64,000 nt of DNA from Paenibacillus albicereus (lineage in GTDB: Bacteria > Bacillota > Bacilli > Paenibacillales > Paenibacillaceae). Shown in pieces: positions 8,848-16,951 of the stretch; position 1 is the first letter of the stretch; each line of letters starts with the position of its first letter. The notes below the pieces were generated by a model. That model did not search any database, was not told the origin of the DNA, and saw only the letters and a list, made by a program, of their open reading frames with translations. The stretch is taken from assembly GCF_012676905.1 (NCBI RefSeq), contig NZ_CP051428.1, forward strand, positions 4,585,001 to 4,649,000, in the 5' to 3' direction. The translations under genes and the position numbers were made by a program.

Positions 8848-9825
8848 TTACATGATGCTTTCCTTGGTGACCTTCTTCAGCACGCCGTTGGCGGCGAACA
8901 GGAGCAGGATGCTGACCACCGAGTTGAAGATGCCGATGGCCGTGCCGAAGCTGAACCGGCTCAGGTTGAGGCCGTAGTTCAGGGCGTATAGGTCGAGCAC
9001 CTCGGAGTAGTCCATGACCAGGTTGTTGCCGAGCAGGAACTGCTTCTCGAAGCCGATGCTGATGAGATGGCCGATGCTCATGATGAGCAGCACCGAGATC
9101 GTCGTGCGGATGCCCGGCAGCGTGATGTGCCACATCTGCTTGAGCCGGTTCGCGCCGTCGACTCGCGAGGCCTCGTACAGCTCCGGGTCGATGCCGGAGA
9201 TAGCGGCCAGGTAGATGATCGCGTTCCAGCCGAGCTCCTTCCACAGGTCGGAGGCGGTGACGATGCCCCAGAACCACTCCCCCTTGGCGAGGAACTGGAT
9301 CGGCTCGTCGATCAGGTTCAGGCCGAGCAGCAGGTCGTTCACCGCGCCGCCTTCGGTGGACAGCATCTTGGTGACGATGCCGGCGACGACGACCCAGGAG
9401 ACGAAGTGAGGCAGATACGATATCGTCTGCACCGTCCGCTTGAAGTATTTTCCTCTCAGCTCGCTGAGCAGCACCGCGAACAGGATCGGCACCGTGAACC
9501 CGACGATCAGCCCCATGAAGCTCATCGCCAGCGTGTTGCGCAGCACCAGGTAGAAGCGCTCGTCCGTGAACAGGTCGACGAAGTGCTTGAAGCCGACCCA
9601 GTCCTGCTCCATGAACGTCCGGCCCGGCTTGAAGTTCTGGAACGCCATCGTCCAGCCCCACAGCGGCAGGTAGCTGAACACGAACACCCATAGCACGAAC
9701 GGAATGGACATGAAGTAGAGCACCTTCTGCGACTTCATCTTGCTCCAGAAGCGGGAGAGTCCGCTCTGCCCGGCCACGGCCGCAGCCGCCTGCTTGCCGG
9801 GCGTCTTGTCTGTGTATGCTTCCAA
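8848..9825 (-). CDS. LplB-type sugar ABC transporter permease
   Basis: About 325 residues from a TTG at 9825, chosen because AAGGAGGT lies 11 nt upstream; an ATG at 9912 would add 29 Arg/Ala-rich residues and has no ribosome binding site. The first membrane helix starts with VLYFMSIPFVLWVFVF. The EAA motif reads EASRVDGANRLKQMWHITLP. First gene of the transporter operon. Upstream lie a cre-like site (10153-10166), a motif shared with the GH3 gene (10131-10149) and a 20-bp tandem array. Confidence 0.92.
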   Translation of the reverse strand: MEAYTDKTPGKQAAAAVAGQSGLSRFWSKMKSQKVLYFMSIPFVLWVFVFSYLPLWGWTMAFQNFKPGRTFMEQDWVGFKHFVDLFTDERFYLVLRNTLAMSFMGLIVGFTVPILFAVLLSELRGKYFKRTVQTISYLPHFVSWVVVAGIVTKMLSTEGGAVNDLLLGLNLIDEPIQFLAKGEWFWGIVTASDLWKELGWNAIIYLAAISGIDPELYEASRVDGANRLKQMWHITLPGIRTTISVLLIMSIGHLISIGFEKQFLLGNNLVMDYSEVLDLYALNYGLNLSRFSFGTAIGIFNSVVSILLLFAANGVLKKVTKESIM

Positions 9826-10130
9826 GGCTGCTCTCGACCTCCTTGCCTGGGGACGCGCCTTGACGGCGCGCCTTCCGAGGCTGTCTCGGCTGGCGGATGC
9901 CCGCAGACGCATGCCGGGCGCGGCTCGCCTGCAGGCAACGGGCGCCGGCGCGTCGCCTGGCGGCGCGTTTTACGGGCGCATCTGCACGCTTTCGCCGCGG
10001 CGAGCCGACTGCGGATTCGACAGCGCTCCGTCGGAGCGCCGCTCGGCCGGTTGCCGTTTGTCCGCCAACCTCATGCCTTCATGGTAACGCATACAGAATG
10101 CGCTTCCTACGGGATGAATCAGGGCGAAAA

Positions 10131-10149
10131 TCAGATAGAAATCGGAGAT
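10131..10149 (-). promoter_or_regulatory. Motif shared with the GH3 upstream region
   Basis: TCAGATAGAAATCGGAGAT occurs here and, with one mismatch, at 21376-21394, in the same orientation relative to a minus-strand carbohydrate gene in each case. Spacing to the start codon differs (about 305 versus 120 bp). A shared activator such as YesN or an AraC protein could bind it; function is inferred. Confidence 0.5.
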
Positions 10150-10152
10150 TTG

Positions 10153-10166
10153 TGAAAGCGATTTCG
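10153..10166. promoter_or_regulatory. cre-like site upstream of the importer operon
   Basis: TGAAAGCGATTTCG fits most of the cre consensus TGWAARCGYTWNCW, with a mismatch in the centre. It lies adjacent to the shared motif, consistent with CcpA control of sugar uptake. Confidence 0.4.
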
Positions 10167-10190
10167 TCAAGGCGGATAGACGCTCGGCTG

Positions 10191-10410
10191 GGACCGCAGG
10201 TCGGCAGCAAGGAGCGCAGGTCGGCGGCTCGGACCCCGGGTCGGCGGCTGGGACCGCAGGTCGGCGGATCGGACCCCGGGTCGGCGGCTCGGACCGCAGG
10301 TCGGCGGCTCGGACCGCAGGTCGGCGGCTGGACCGCAGGTCGGCGGCTGGACCGCAGGTCGGCGGATCGGACCCCGGGTCGGCAGCAAGGAGCGCGAGTC
10401 GGCGGCTGGG
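10191..10410. repeat. 20-bp tandem repeat array, about 11 copies
   Basis: Units follow GGACCGCAGGTCGGCGGCTC, with variants GGACCCCGGG and GGAGCGCAGG, at 20-bp steps and two 19-bp steps. GC-rich; open frames across it are repeat artefacts. It ends about 55 bp before the left end of the IS element and lies upstream of the importer operon. Confidence 0.9.
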
Positions 10411-10534
10411 CTGTATGAACGTCTTTATGAGCAGGATGGATAGGGTCATTCCCTGGTTCCTCTTAAGCCCCCTAATTGGAATGGAGAGTACCCTAGGGAA
10501 TCAGGTACACTTAATCCAAGAGGTGATGAGGACG

Positions 10535-10894
10535 ATGAGACAACGGAATCAGGTCTTTGAAGAAGTCCGCAACAAGGTGGCTCAGGAGGCGCTGGCTGGG
10601 ATCCGGACCGGCGTGCTTGCACGGAAGTATGATGTTTCTCCAAAGACCATCCGCAATTGGGTGCGGGAGTACCAGGAAAAGATGGGCGACGATGCCCTCC
10701 CGACGATCGACCAGCGGATCGACGACGCCAAGCGGCTGGCGGAGCTAGAAGCCAAATACGATCAGGCGCTGAAGGCATTAGGCGAGAAAGAGCTGGAAAA
10801 CAAAATTCTGCAGGAACTTGTAAAAAAGACCCGCCCTGCCTCGATGAACGGCTTGCCGTCGCCGAATCATTCATCGAGCAGGGACACGCGGTAG
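10535..10894 (+). CDS. IS3-family transposase OrfA (HTH protein)
   Basis: About 119 residues from the ATG at 10535 (AGAGG about 11 nt upstream; an ATG at 10526 is too close to it). The N-terminal helix-turn-helix includes GVLARKYDVSPKTIRNWVREY, followed by a coiled coil (KRLAELEAKYDQALKAL...). It binds the terminal repeats and, after frameshifting, supplies the N-terminus of the OrfAB transposase. The -1 slippery heptamer A-AAA-AAG lies at 10822-10828 in exactly the correct phase. Confidence 0.9.
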   Translation: MRQRNQVFEEVRNKVAQEALAGIRTGVLARKYDVSPKTIRNWVREYQEKMGDDALPTIDQRIDDAKRLAELEAKYDQALKALGEKELENKILQELVKKTRPASMNGLPSPNHSSSRDTR

Positions 10895-11787
10895 CTCCTG
10901 TTCTTCGCACCTCCGGTGTCTCCAGCTCGACGTACTATAGCCGTCGGAGCCGGATCGATTCGGACCGGCCAGCTCCAGTCTCTGTCGGGCGTCCCTGCTC
11001 CTCCTTCACCCTCACCCGATCCGGAAAGCCAATCTGCAACGAGCAGGTCAAAGAATGGCTGCTCGAGCTTGTTTCCGGCGAAGAGCACGGCTACGGCTAT
11101 TCCATGCTGACGGACTGCCTGCGCAGCCAATACAACCTTGTCATCAACAAGAAAAAGGCGTACCGGTTCTGCCAAGAGCTCGGCGTGCTTCATTCCCAAC
11201 GAAAAAAGCAAGTGCAGCATCCCCGGCGGTTGGCGCGAAACCATACCATTACCGGATCCAACCAGCTGTGGCAGCTGGATATTAAATATGGCTACGTGGC
11301 TGGCTACGGCCAATTTTTCTTCCTTGCGGATATGATTGATGTGTTTGACCGTACGATTGTGGGCTACCATCTGGGCTCCAGCTGCAGCGCCAAGTCGGTG
11401 TGCAGCATGGTGAAGCGTGCGCTAGAACAGCGAATTGCCCCAGGCGCAGCCATGCCGATTATTCGTACGGACAATGGACCTCAATTCGTGAGCCGCGCCT
11501 TTGGAGAGCTTGCGCAGCAGGCAGGATTTGTCCACGAACGCATCCCGCCCAAGACGCCGAACATGAATGCGTACATAGAGTCCTTTCATGCCACGCTGGA
11601 GCATTGGGTGCTGCGCAAGGAACAGTTCGAGACATTCGATGAAGCCTTCCATGCGGTGGAGGAGTTTATGGATTTTTACAACAACCGCAAGATGCATGGG
11701 AGCCTGGCACGACGCTCCCCCGCAGACTTCATGGCGTGGGTCTCCGAGCAAAAACCGGATCTTACCCGATTCCAGCGTGCTGTCTGA
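10828..11787 (+). CDS. IS3-family transposase OrfB (DDE integrase), expressed by -1 frameshift
   Basis: The frame is entered at the A-AAA-AAG slip site, giving an OrfAB fusion; no convincing independent start is seen. The product has a HTH_21-like N-terminal region (HGYGYSMLTDCL) and an rve integrase core with the three acidic residues in WQLDIKYG, IIRTDNGPQF and NAYIESFH (spacing to Glu about 35 residues, as in IS3 members). It ends with a typical NNRKMHGSLARRSPADF motif. No interrupting stop codons. Confidence 0.92.
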   Translation, partial: DPPCLDERLAVAESFIEQGHAVAPVLRTSGVSSSTYYSRRSRIDSDRPAPVSVGRPCSSFTLTRSGKPICNEQVKEWLLELVSGEEHGYGYSMLTDCLRSQYNLVINKKKAYRFCQELGVLHSQRKKQVQHPRRLARNHTITGSNQLWQLDIKYGYVAGYGQFFFLADMIDVFDRTIVGYHLGSSCSAKSVCSMVKRALEQRIAPGAAMPIIRTDNGPQFVSRAFGELAQQAGFVHERIPPKTPNMNAYIESFHATLEHWVLRKEQFETFDEAFHAVEEFMDFYNNRKMHGSLARRSPADFMAWVSEQKPDLTRFQRAV

Positions 11788-11882
11788 CCGAGCATGAAGG
11801 CCAAAAAAGAAGGTATACAGAGAGACACCCTGATGAAGGGGTCTAGTCTCCACAATTAGGGGGCTGAACCGGTTCCGCCGAT

Positions 11883-12060
11883 CCAAGGCAGATATGTGCC
11901 TTGATTTTAGAGGTTCAAGCTCCCTTTTGCTGAACCAAGGCAGATATGTGCCCTGGATTGAGAGGCTCAAGCTCGGTTCCATTCATCCAAGGCAGTTTTA
12001 TGCCTTGAAGGTTGAATTTCAAGCTCGGTTCCGCTAATCCAAGGCAGTTTTGTGCCTTGA
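11883..12060. repeat. Palindromic tandem array A, 4 copies, 52-bp period
   Basis: A 22-bp hairpin core (CCAAGGC, 8-nt centre, GCCTTGA/G) begins at 11883, 11935, 11987 and 12039, exactly 52 bp apart. The spacers resemble each other (TTCAAGCTCGGTTCC). Related cores form arrays at 17343 and 51561. It lies between the IS element and the convergent GH31 gene. Confidence 0.9.
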
Positions 12061-12130
12061 ATTCAGATGGCCTAACAAGGCCCCCTCCTCGTTTCCTCGT
12101 TTACCGCTTCTCCCGCTAATCGAGGCACTG

Positions 12131-12320
12131 TCGACTCCCTCGCTCATCCGTTCCACGCTCTACCTTCCGACCAGAGCACTTTCGACTCCCTCGCTCCACG
12201 CTCTACCTTCCGACCAGGGCACTTTCGACTCCCTCGCTCATCCGTTCCACGCTCTACCTTCCGACCAGGGCACTCTCGACTCCCTCGCTCCACGTTCTTC
12301 CCGCCAACCAGGCTTGCATC
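12131..12320. repeat. 51-bp tandem array, 4 copies
   Basis: Units start TCGACTCCCTCGCT at 12131, 12182, 12225 and 12276; the 43-bp step is explained by an 8-bp deletion (CATCCGTT). It begins in a context similar to array A (CCGCTAATC-AGGCA), so it may be a diverged continuation. No gene is seen between 11866 and 12635. Confidence 0.8.
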
Positions 12321-12440
12321 CGTCCCACGCCCGTCCCCCTATTCAAAGCACTTTCGTTCCTCATCGGCTCATGCTGCTCCGTCGGCTGCACGCAGCTTGG
12401 CCGAGTCGCCGCCGCGCGTTCCCTTGCTAGACTCAGGCCA

Positions 12441-12475
12441 AAAACAAAAGCCGCCCAGGCATCCCTTGGACGGCT
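12441..12475 (-). terminator. Terminator of the GH31 gene
   Basis: On the minus strand, AGCCGTCC pairs imperfectly with GGGCGGCT across about 10 nt, followed by TTTTGTTTTTGG. It lies downstream of the GH31 stop codon. Confidence 0.6.
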
Positions 12476-12527
12476 AAGCCTAGCTGAAGGCGAATCCATC
12501 GCAGCATCCTGCCAGGGACAGCGACAG

Positions 12528-12555
12528 GCATGCCCGCTCATCGCGCGGGCATGCC
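12528..12555. terminator. Perfect GC hairpin downstream of GH31
   Basis: GGCATGCCCGC and GCGGGCATGCC form an 11-bp stem with a 6-nt loop. There is no T-run, so it may protect the mRNA 3' end or act with the following terminator. Confidence 0.45.
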
Positions 12556-12635
12556 GCTGCGTCACACGCCTTCGCTGCCGCCGGCGCCGCTGCGTCTTCG
12601 CTTCCGCCTTGTCGCCGCCTCGCTTGCTCCCGAAT

Positions 12636-14972
12636 CTACGCCTGCAGCTCGACCGTCACCGTCGCCTCGCCGCCCCAGCCGCTCAGCCAGACGGCTCCGT
12701 CCTCGAGCCGCGCTCCCGCGCCGGTGACGGACGCCGCCGCCGGCAGGCCGCCGTGCAGCGTCAGGCGCAGCGGCTTGCCTGCGCCGGATACGTGCAGCGT
12801 CAGCGTGCCGCCGGAGCGCGACACGCTCGCCGTCAGCTGCGGCGCGCCCTTCAGGTCGCGCACGGCCGCCTCGGCCGAGGCGCCGTCCTCCAGCGCGTAC
12901 AGCGCCAGCTCGACGCCGTCGGCGTGATCGTAGTCCGGACGGCCGTCCTCCGCGCCGAGCGCGAGCAGCGTGTTCGGCCGCACGAGCAGCGGCAGGCTGA
13001 GGAAGCCGTGGCGCTCCTTGCGCCAGCGGCCGCCGGGCACCGTCTCGCCCGTCAGCAACGACGTCCACTCGCCCTCCGGCACGTAGTACGCGACGTCGCC
13101 GCTCTCGGTGAAGATCGGCGCGACGAGCAGCGAGCGGCCGAGCATATACTGGCGGTCGAGCGTCTCCGCGGCCGGATCGTCCGGGAACTCCAGCAGCATG
13201 GCGCGCATGCCCGGCACGCCCTGCTCGTGCGCCTCGGCCGCCGTATCGTACAGGTACGGCATAAGCTTCATTTTCAGCCGGGTGAACGTCCGCGTCACCT
13301 CTACCGACTCCTCGTCATATGCCCAAGGCACCCGGTACGACGTGCTGCCGTGCAGGCGGCTGTGCGTGGACAGCAGGCCGAACTGCAGCCAGCGCTTGAA
13401 CACATGCGCCGGCGCCGTGTTCTCGAAGCCGCCGATATCGTGGCTCCAGAAGCCGAAGCCGCTCAGTCCGAGCGACAGGCCGCCGCGCAGGCTTTCGGCC
13501 ATCGACTCGTAGTCGGCGTAGCAGTCCCCGCCCCAGTGCACCGGGAACTGCTGGCCGCCGGCCGTCGCGGAGCGCGCGAACACCGCCGCCTCGCCCTGGC
13601 CGAGCTTGCGCTCGATCGCCTCGAACACGACCTTGTTGTACAGGAAGGTGTAGTAGTTGTGCATGCCCTGCGGGTCCGAGCCGTCATGGTACGCGGCATC
13701 CGTCGGGATGCGCTCGCCGAAGTCCGTCTTGAAGCTGTCGACGCCCATGTCCATCAGCTCGTCCAGATAACCCGCGTACCACGCGCAGGCGTCCGGGTTG
13801 GTGAAGTCGACGAGCGCCATGCCCGGCTGCCACAGGTTCGTCTGCCACAGGCCGCCGCCCGGCTTGCGCAGCAGGTAGCCGCGCTCCTTGCCCTCGCGGA
13901 ACAGCCGCGAGCGCTGCCCGATGTACGGGTTGATCCAGACGCAGACGCGCAGGCCTTTGTCCTTGAGCCGCTTCAACATGCCGGCCGGATCGGGGAAGAC
14001 GCGCTCGTCCCACTTGAAGTCCGTCCAGTGGAATTCCTTCATCCAGAAGCAGTCGAAATGGAACACCGACAGCGGCAGGTCGCGCTCCGCCATCCCGTCC
14101 ACGAATGAAGTCACCGTCGCCTCGTCGTACTCTGTCGTGAACGACGTCGACAGCCACAGGCCGAACGACCACGCCGGCGGCAGCGCCGGCTTGCCGGTCA
14201 GATCGGTGTAGCGGCCGAGCACCTCCTTTGGCGTCGGGCCGTCGACGACATAATAGTCCAGCGTCTCGCCGGGGAGGCTGAACTGCACCTTCTTGACCTT
14301 TTCCGAGGCGACCTCCAGCGACACCGCGCCGGGCTCGTCGACGAACACGCCGTAGCCGCGGCTCGTCAGGTAGAACGGGATGTTCTTGTACGCCTGCTCG
14401 GAGCTCGTGCCGCCGTCCTTGTTCCAGATGTCCACGATCTGGCCGTTCTTCACGAACGAGGTGAAGCGCTCGCCGAGGCCGTACACGCTCTCCCCGACCG
14501 TCAGATCCAGCTCCTCGCGGGTGTACGGCTCGCCGTCCGGCCCCGTCACATGGGCGATCGACTTGAACGCGCTGCCCGTCAGCCTCTCCTCTCCCCGATA
14601 AAAGGCCATCGACCACTGCGGCCCTTTGCTCATGCGCAGGGAAAGGCTTCCGCTCGTCAGCTCGGCGTAGTCGTCCGTCTCGCGGATCGCGGCGAAGCTG
14701 TCCGGGCTTGCCGCCCGGCTCAGCTCGAAGCGCGGGCCTCGCTCCCGCCCGCCCTCGAAGTGGGAGATGCTCACGCCGATGATGCCCTCGCGCGGCGCAT
14801 GGGCGCGCACGGTCAGCAGCTGCGTGTTGATCATCGCGCCGCGGCCGGGGAGCGGCGTCGTGGAGAGGTAGGCGGTCAGGCCGCCGTCCTCGGAGACGAT
14901 CTCATGCGCCTGCACGGCGCCGTCGATGGCGAAGCCTTCGCGGACGAGCCAGTTTCCGTCGGTGAATTTCAT
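12636..14972 (-). CDS. yicI: GH31 alpha-xylosidase (YicI type)
   Basis: 778 residues, the size of E. coli YicI. The GH31 core holds the nucleophile Asp in DSFKTDFGERIP (near residue 415) and the acid/base Asp in VHWGGDCYADYESMAESL (near 480), followed by GLSGFGFWSHDIGGFENT, all characteristic of YicI alpha-xylosidases. It removes alpha-1,6-linked xylose from xyloglucan oligosaccharides in the cytosol, as no signal peptide is visible. It is transcribed away from an AraC regulator, with a cre/palindrome region between them, and fits with the sugar importer and GH3 enzyme nearby. Confidence 0.93.
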   Translation of the reverse strand: MKFTDGNWLVREGFAIDGAVQAHEIVSEDGGLTAYLSTTPLPGRGAMINTQLLTVRAHAPREGIIGVSISHFEGGRERGPRFELSRAASPDSFAAIRETDDYAELTSGSLSLRMSKGPQWSMAFYRGEERLTGSAFKSIAHVTGPDGEPYTREELDLTVGESVYGLGERFTSFVKNGQIVDIWNKDGGTSSEQAYKNIPFYLTSRGYGVFVDEPGAVSLEVASEKVKKVQFSLPGETLDYYVVDGPTPKEVLGRYTDLTGKPALPPAWSFGLWLSTSFTTEYDEATVTSFVDGMAERDLPLSVFHFDCFWMKEFHWTDFKWDERVFPDPAGMLKRLKDKGLRVCVWINPYIGQRSRLFREGKERGYLLRKPGGGLWQTNLWQPGMALVDFTNPDACAWYAGYLDELMDMGVDSFKTDFGERIPTDAAYHDGSDPQGMHNYYTFLYNKVVFEAIERKLGQGEAAVFARSATAGGQQFPVHWGGDCYADYESMAESLRGGLSLGLSGFGFWSHDIGGFENTAPAHVFKRWLQFGLLSTHSRLHGSTSYRVPWAYDEESVEVTRTFTRLKMKLMPYLYDTAAEAHEQGVPGMRAMLLEFPDDPAAETLDRQYMLGRSLLVAPIFTESGDVAYYVPEGEWTSLLTGETVPGGRWRKERHGFLSLPLLVRPNTLLALGAEDGRPDYDHADGVELALYALEDGASAEAAVRDLKGAPQLTASVSRSGGTLTLHVSGAGKPLRLTLHGGLPAAASVTGAGARLEDGAVWLSGWGGEATVTVELQA

Positions 14973-15001
14973 GGGGAGGAACCATCCTTCCGTATCGGGA
15001 G

Positions 15002-15025
15002 TGTAAGCGTTATACTGACAGTATA
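15002..15025. promoter_or_regulatory. cre-like site overlapping a perfect palindromic operator
   Basis: TGTAAGCGTTAT at 15002 fits the cre consensus at about 12 of 14 positions, and TATACTGACAGTATA (15011-15025) is a perfect 7+1+7 inverted repeat. On the minus strand the overlap includes -10-like hexamers for the GH31 gene 30-50 bp away. The palindrome could bind the divergent AraC protein or a dimeric repressor. Confidence 0.55.
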
Positions 15026-15106
15026 CCGATGGACGGACGGTTCATCTTGCAGATTTACGCGAACTTTCTAACACAATTCTGATCGACGAGGAGCGGAAGC
15101 GCGGCT

Positions 15107-15241
15107 ATGGACAACGAGAAGGCCTCGCTGGAAGGCGGCGGGCAGCCGATGGTTGATCCGGACGGAGCAGAAGAAGCGGATTCAAGGAGAGACACGGGCT
15201 TGGCAGGAGATGAAACTTCACGGGAGAGGCGGATTCGATGA
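15107..15241 (+). CDS. Short upstream ORF overlapping the AraC gene (or its frameshifted true N-terminus)
   Basis: 44 residues starting MDNEKASLEGGGQP. GAGGAG lies about 13 nt upstream. The stop overlaps the next ATG as ATGA, so translation could be coupled. Its 3' part is a degenerate copy of the repeat in the following gene: a 53-bp unit versus 54 bp, differing by one nucleotide (TTCA-CGGG versus TTCGACGGG). It may thus be the ancestral N-terminus of the AraC protein, broken by a 1-nt indel. Confidence 0.4.
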   Translation: MDNEKASLEGGGQPMVDPDGAEEADSRRDTGLAGDETSRERRIR

Positions 15242-16320
15242 GAGACGGGGGCTTGGCGCGAGACGGGGCTTCGACGGGAGAGGCGGATTCGATGAGAGAC
15301 GGGGCTTCGACGGGAGAGGCGGATTCGATGAGAGACGGGGCTTCGACGGGAGAGGCGGATTCGGCGCAAGGCGAGCCGTTTGGCTCTGCAGCAGGAAGCG
15401 CCGAGCGCAAGGAGCGCTTCGAGCGCCTGCGGGAGGCCCGCCACCACAACGAGGCGCGCCGGCTGTTCGGCAGCTACGAGTATCGGTACGGTCCAGGCGA
15501 GCATGTGATCGAGGCGCACTGGCATGAGGAGATGGAGTGGCTGTACGTCGCCGAGGGGGAGACGCTGCTGCAGATCGGCACGGAAAGCCTGCTGCTGCAG
15601 GCGGGCGAGGCGGCGTTCGTGCCCAGCGGGGAGCTGCATGCCGCCCATGCGAGCGGGCGCGCCGGCTGCCGCTTCTTCGCGCTCGTCTTCCATGGCGCGC
15701 TGCTGTCGGGCGCGGCATTCGACGCCGTGGAGGAGCGGGTCGTGCTGCCGCTGCTGGAGCGGCGCGCGCTGTTCCCACGGCATGCGCGGCCGGAGGAGCC
15801 GGCGGGCGCGCTGCTGCTCGGCGAGCTCGCGCTGCTGCGGCAGGCGTGCCGCGAGCGGCCGCCCGGCTGGGAGGCGGCGGTGAAAGGCCGGCTGCTGCTC
15901 ATGCTAGCCGGGACGCACGCGCTCGGCGCGGCGGAGGACCGGCGCGCCGGCGCGGACGGCGGTCCGGCGAGCGCGGAGGCGGCGGACGCGTCCAAGGTCG
16001 AGCGGCTCAAGCGGGTCATCTCGCATCTGCAGGAGCATTACGGACGCCCGATCCGCATCGCCGAGCTGGCCGGACTAGCCGCCATGAGCGAAGGGCATTT
16101 CAGCCGCTTCTTCCGTGAAATGACCGGCCAGACGCCGATCGCCTACCTCAACGCGCTGCGGGTGCGCCGCGCCGCCGAGCGTCTTCGCCGGACAGAGCTG
16201 CGCATCGCCGACATCGCGCTGGAATGCGGCTTCGACAACATCAGCTACTTCGTGCGCCAGTTCCAGCGGCAGCTCAAAGAAACGCCGTCGGCATTCCGAC
16301 GGCGCAACGGGCAGAAGTAG
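15238..16320 (+). CDS. AraC-family regulator with repeated N-terminus
   Basis: 360 residues from ATG 15238, preceded by GGGAGAGG at 8 nt. Residues 1-42 contain a 12-residue repeat (MRDGASTGEADS); each 36-bp DNA copy carries its own GGGAGAGG-N8-ATG, giving up to three alternative starts. A cupin sensor region (about 75-190: GEHVIEAHWHEEMEWLYV, then GEAAFVPSGELHAA) is followed by a C-terminal double HTH (about 255-355: IRIAELAGLAAMSEGHFSRF and IADIALECGFDNISYFVRQF). It is divergent from the GH31 alpha-xylosidase gene and probably regulates it in response to a sugar. Confidence 0.9.
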   Translation: MRDGGLARDGASTGEADSMRDGASTGEADSMRDGASTGEADSAQGEPFGSAAGSAERKERFERLREARHHNEARRLFGSYEYRYGPGEHVIEAHWHEEMEWLYVAEGETLLQIGTESLLLQAGEAAFVPSGELHAAHASGRAGCRFFALVFHGALLSGAAFDAVEERVVLPLLERRALFPRHARPEEPAGALLLGELALLRQACRERPPGWEAAVKGRLLLMLAGTHALGAAEDRRAGADGGPASAEAADASKVERLKRVISHLQEHYGRPIRIAELAGLAAMSEGHFSRFFREMTGQTPIAYLNALRVRRAAERLRRTELRIADIALECGFDNISYFVRQFQRQLKETPSAFRRRNGQK

Positions 16321-16350
16321 CTTATCCTGTATTTCTTTTCCTGTGTTCGC

Positions 16351-16378
16351 TTTTCACCCTAGCAAATATTGGTATAGT
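16351..16378 (+). promoter_or_regulatory. Candidate promoter of the holin-like toxin gene
   Basis: TTTTCA (16351-16356) and TATAGT (16373-16378), 16 bp apart, lie about 40 bp upstream of the toxin start. Confidence 0.45.
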
Positions 16379-16415
16379 TGATTCAAGAAATGCGCATAGG
16401 CATTAAGGGCTATTC

Positions 16416-16499
16416 GTGGAAGTGTTTCAGGCGTTATCCCTCATGTTCATGTTCGGGATGTTCCTGTTGGCGCTGCTCACGTACCTGAAAAAGAAGTAG
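16416..16499 (+). CDS. Holin-like toxin peptide (type I toxin-antitoxin family)
   Basis: 27 residues from a GTG at 16416; AAGGG lies 6 nt upstream. One hydrophobic helix (ALSLMFMFGMFLLALLTYL) ends in KKK, the pattern of the small putative holin-like toxins widespread in Firmicutes, relatives of BsrG/TxpA-type peptides. It should insert in the membrane. Immediately downstream is the conserved layout of this family: an ACCGC...GCGGT hairpin with U-rich tail and then a second strong terminator at 16595-16635. The antitoxin would be an RNA from the opposite strand overlapping the 3' region; I cannot fix its ends. Confidence 0.75.
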   Translation: MEVFQALSLMFMFGMFLLALLTYLKKK

Positions 16500-16539
16500 A
16501 CCGCCCACACCCCTGAAAAGGTAAGCGGTCTATTTTGTT
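16498..16539 (+). terminator. Hairpin at the 3' end of the toxin gene
   Basis: AGACCGC (16498-16504) pairs with GCGGTCT (16525-16531), followed by ATTTTGTT. The stem overlaps the toxin stop codon, as in other loci of this family. Confidence 0.65.
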
Positions 16540-16594
16540 ACTGCTGACACTTACGGGGGCAAGCCGCCGCTCTTCATGCGGAAGCCATTTCCCG

Positions 16595-16635
16595 GAGGTC
16601 CTGGTGCGACAACACCGGGGCCTCTATCTATTTTT
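16595..16635 (+). terminator. Terminator downstream of the toxin locus
   Basis: GAGGTCCTGGTG pairs with CACCGGGGCCTC (two G-U wobbles) across CGACAA and is followed by TATCTATTTTT. No gene is visible from here to 16951. Confidence 0.75.
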
Positions 16636-16951
16636 AAGCCTACCACACCCTTTTTATACCAGCAAGGCCGCGATCTAAGCCGATTTCTAGGCCGATTTCA
16701 GGCTTGCCCGACCCTACGAAGAAGCTCGAGTCATTCGCCTCCGCACTTCTGCTTGAGCGAATTTCTTCATCTCCATCCCGCCGCAACTGTCCCAGAGTTG
16801 TCACATCTAGCGGCCGAGAAAGCGAAACCGCAGCTCGCCTCAGGCGTTACACGGACAAGGGCCGTCTGTCGGCGGCCATGCCAGGGCCGATCCGCCTCTG
16901 GGCTTGCAGCCGGCCGCTGTCTTATCGTCTTCATTATCCAAGGAGGTTCCC

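Larger units (their letters stand above)
10466..11865 (+). mobile_element. IS3-family insertion sequence, about 1.4 kb
   Basis: Terminal inverted repeats AGCCCCCTAATTG at 10466-10478 and CAATTAGGGGGCT at 11853-11865 are exact over 13 bp and extend imperfectly inward (GGAGA/TCTCC). Between them are two overlapping frames typical of IS3 elements: an HTH-plus-leucine-zipper orfA and a DDE integrase orfB in the -1 frame. I see no clear flanking target duplication. Both frames look intact, so the element may be active. It is bordered on both sides by tandem arrays. Confidence 0.9.

Noticed and set aside
10460-11870. Target-site duplication of the IS element
   Set aside because: The bases just outside the 13-bp inverted repeats (TTA and GAA) do not match, so no duplication is claimed.
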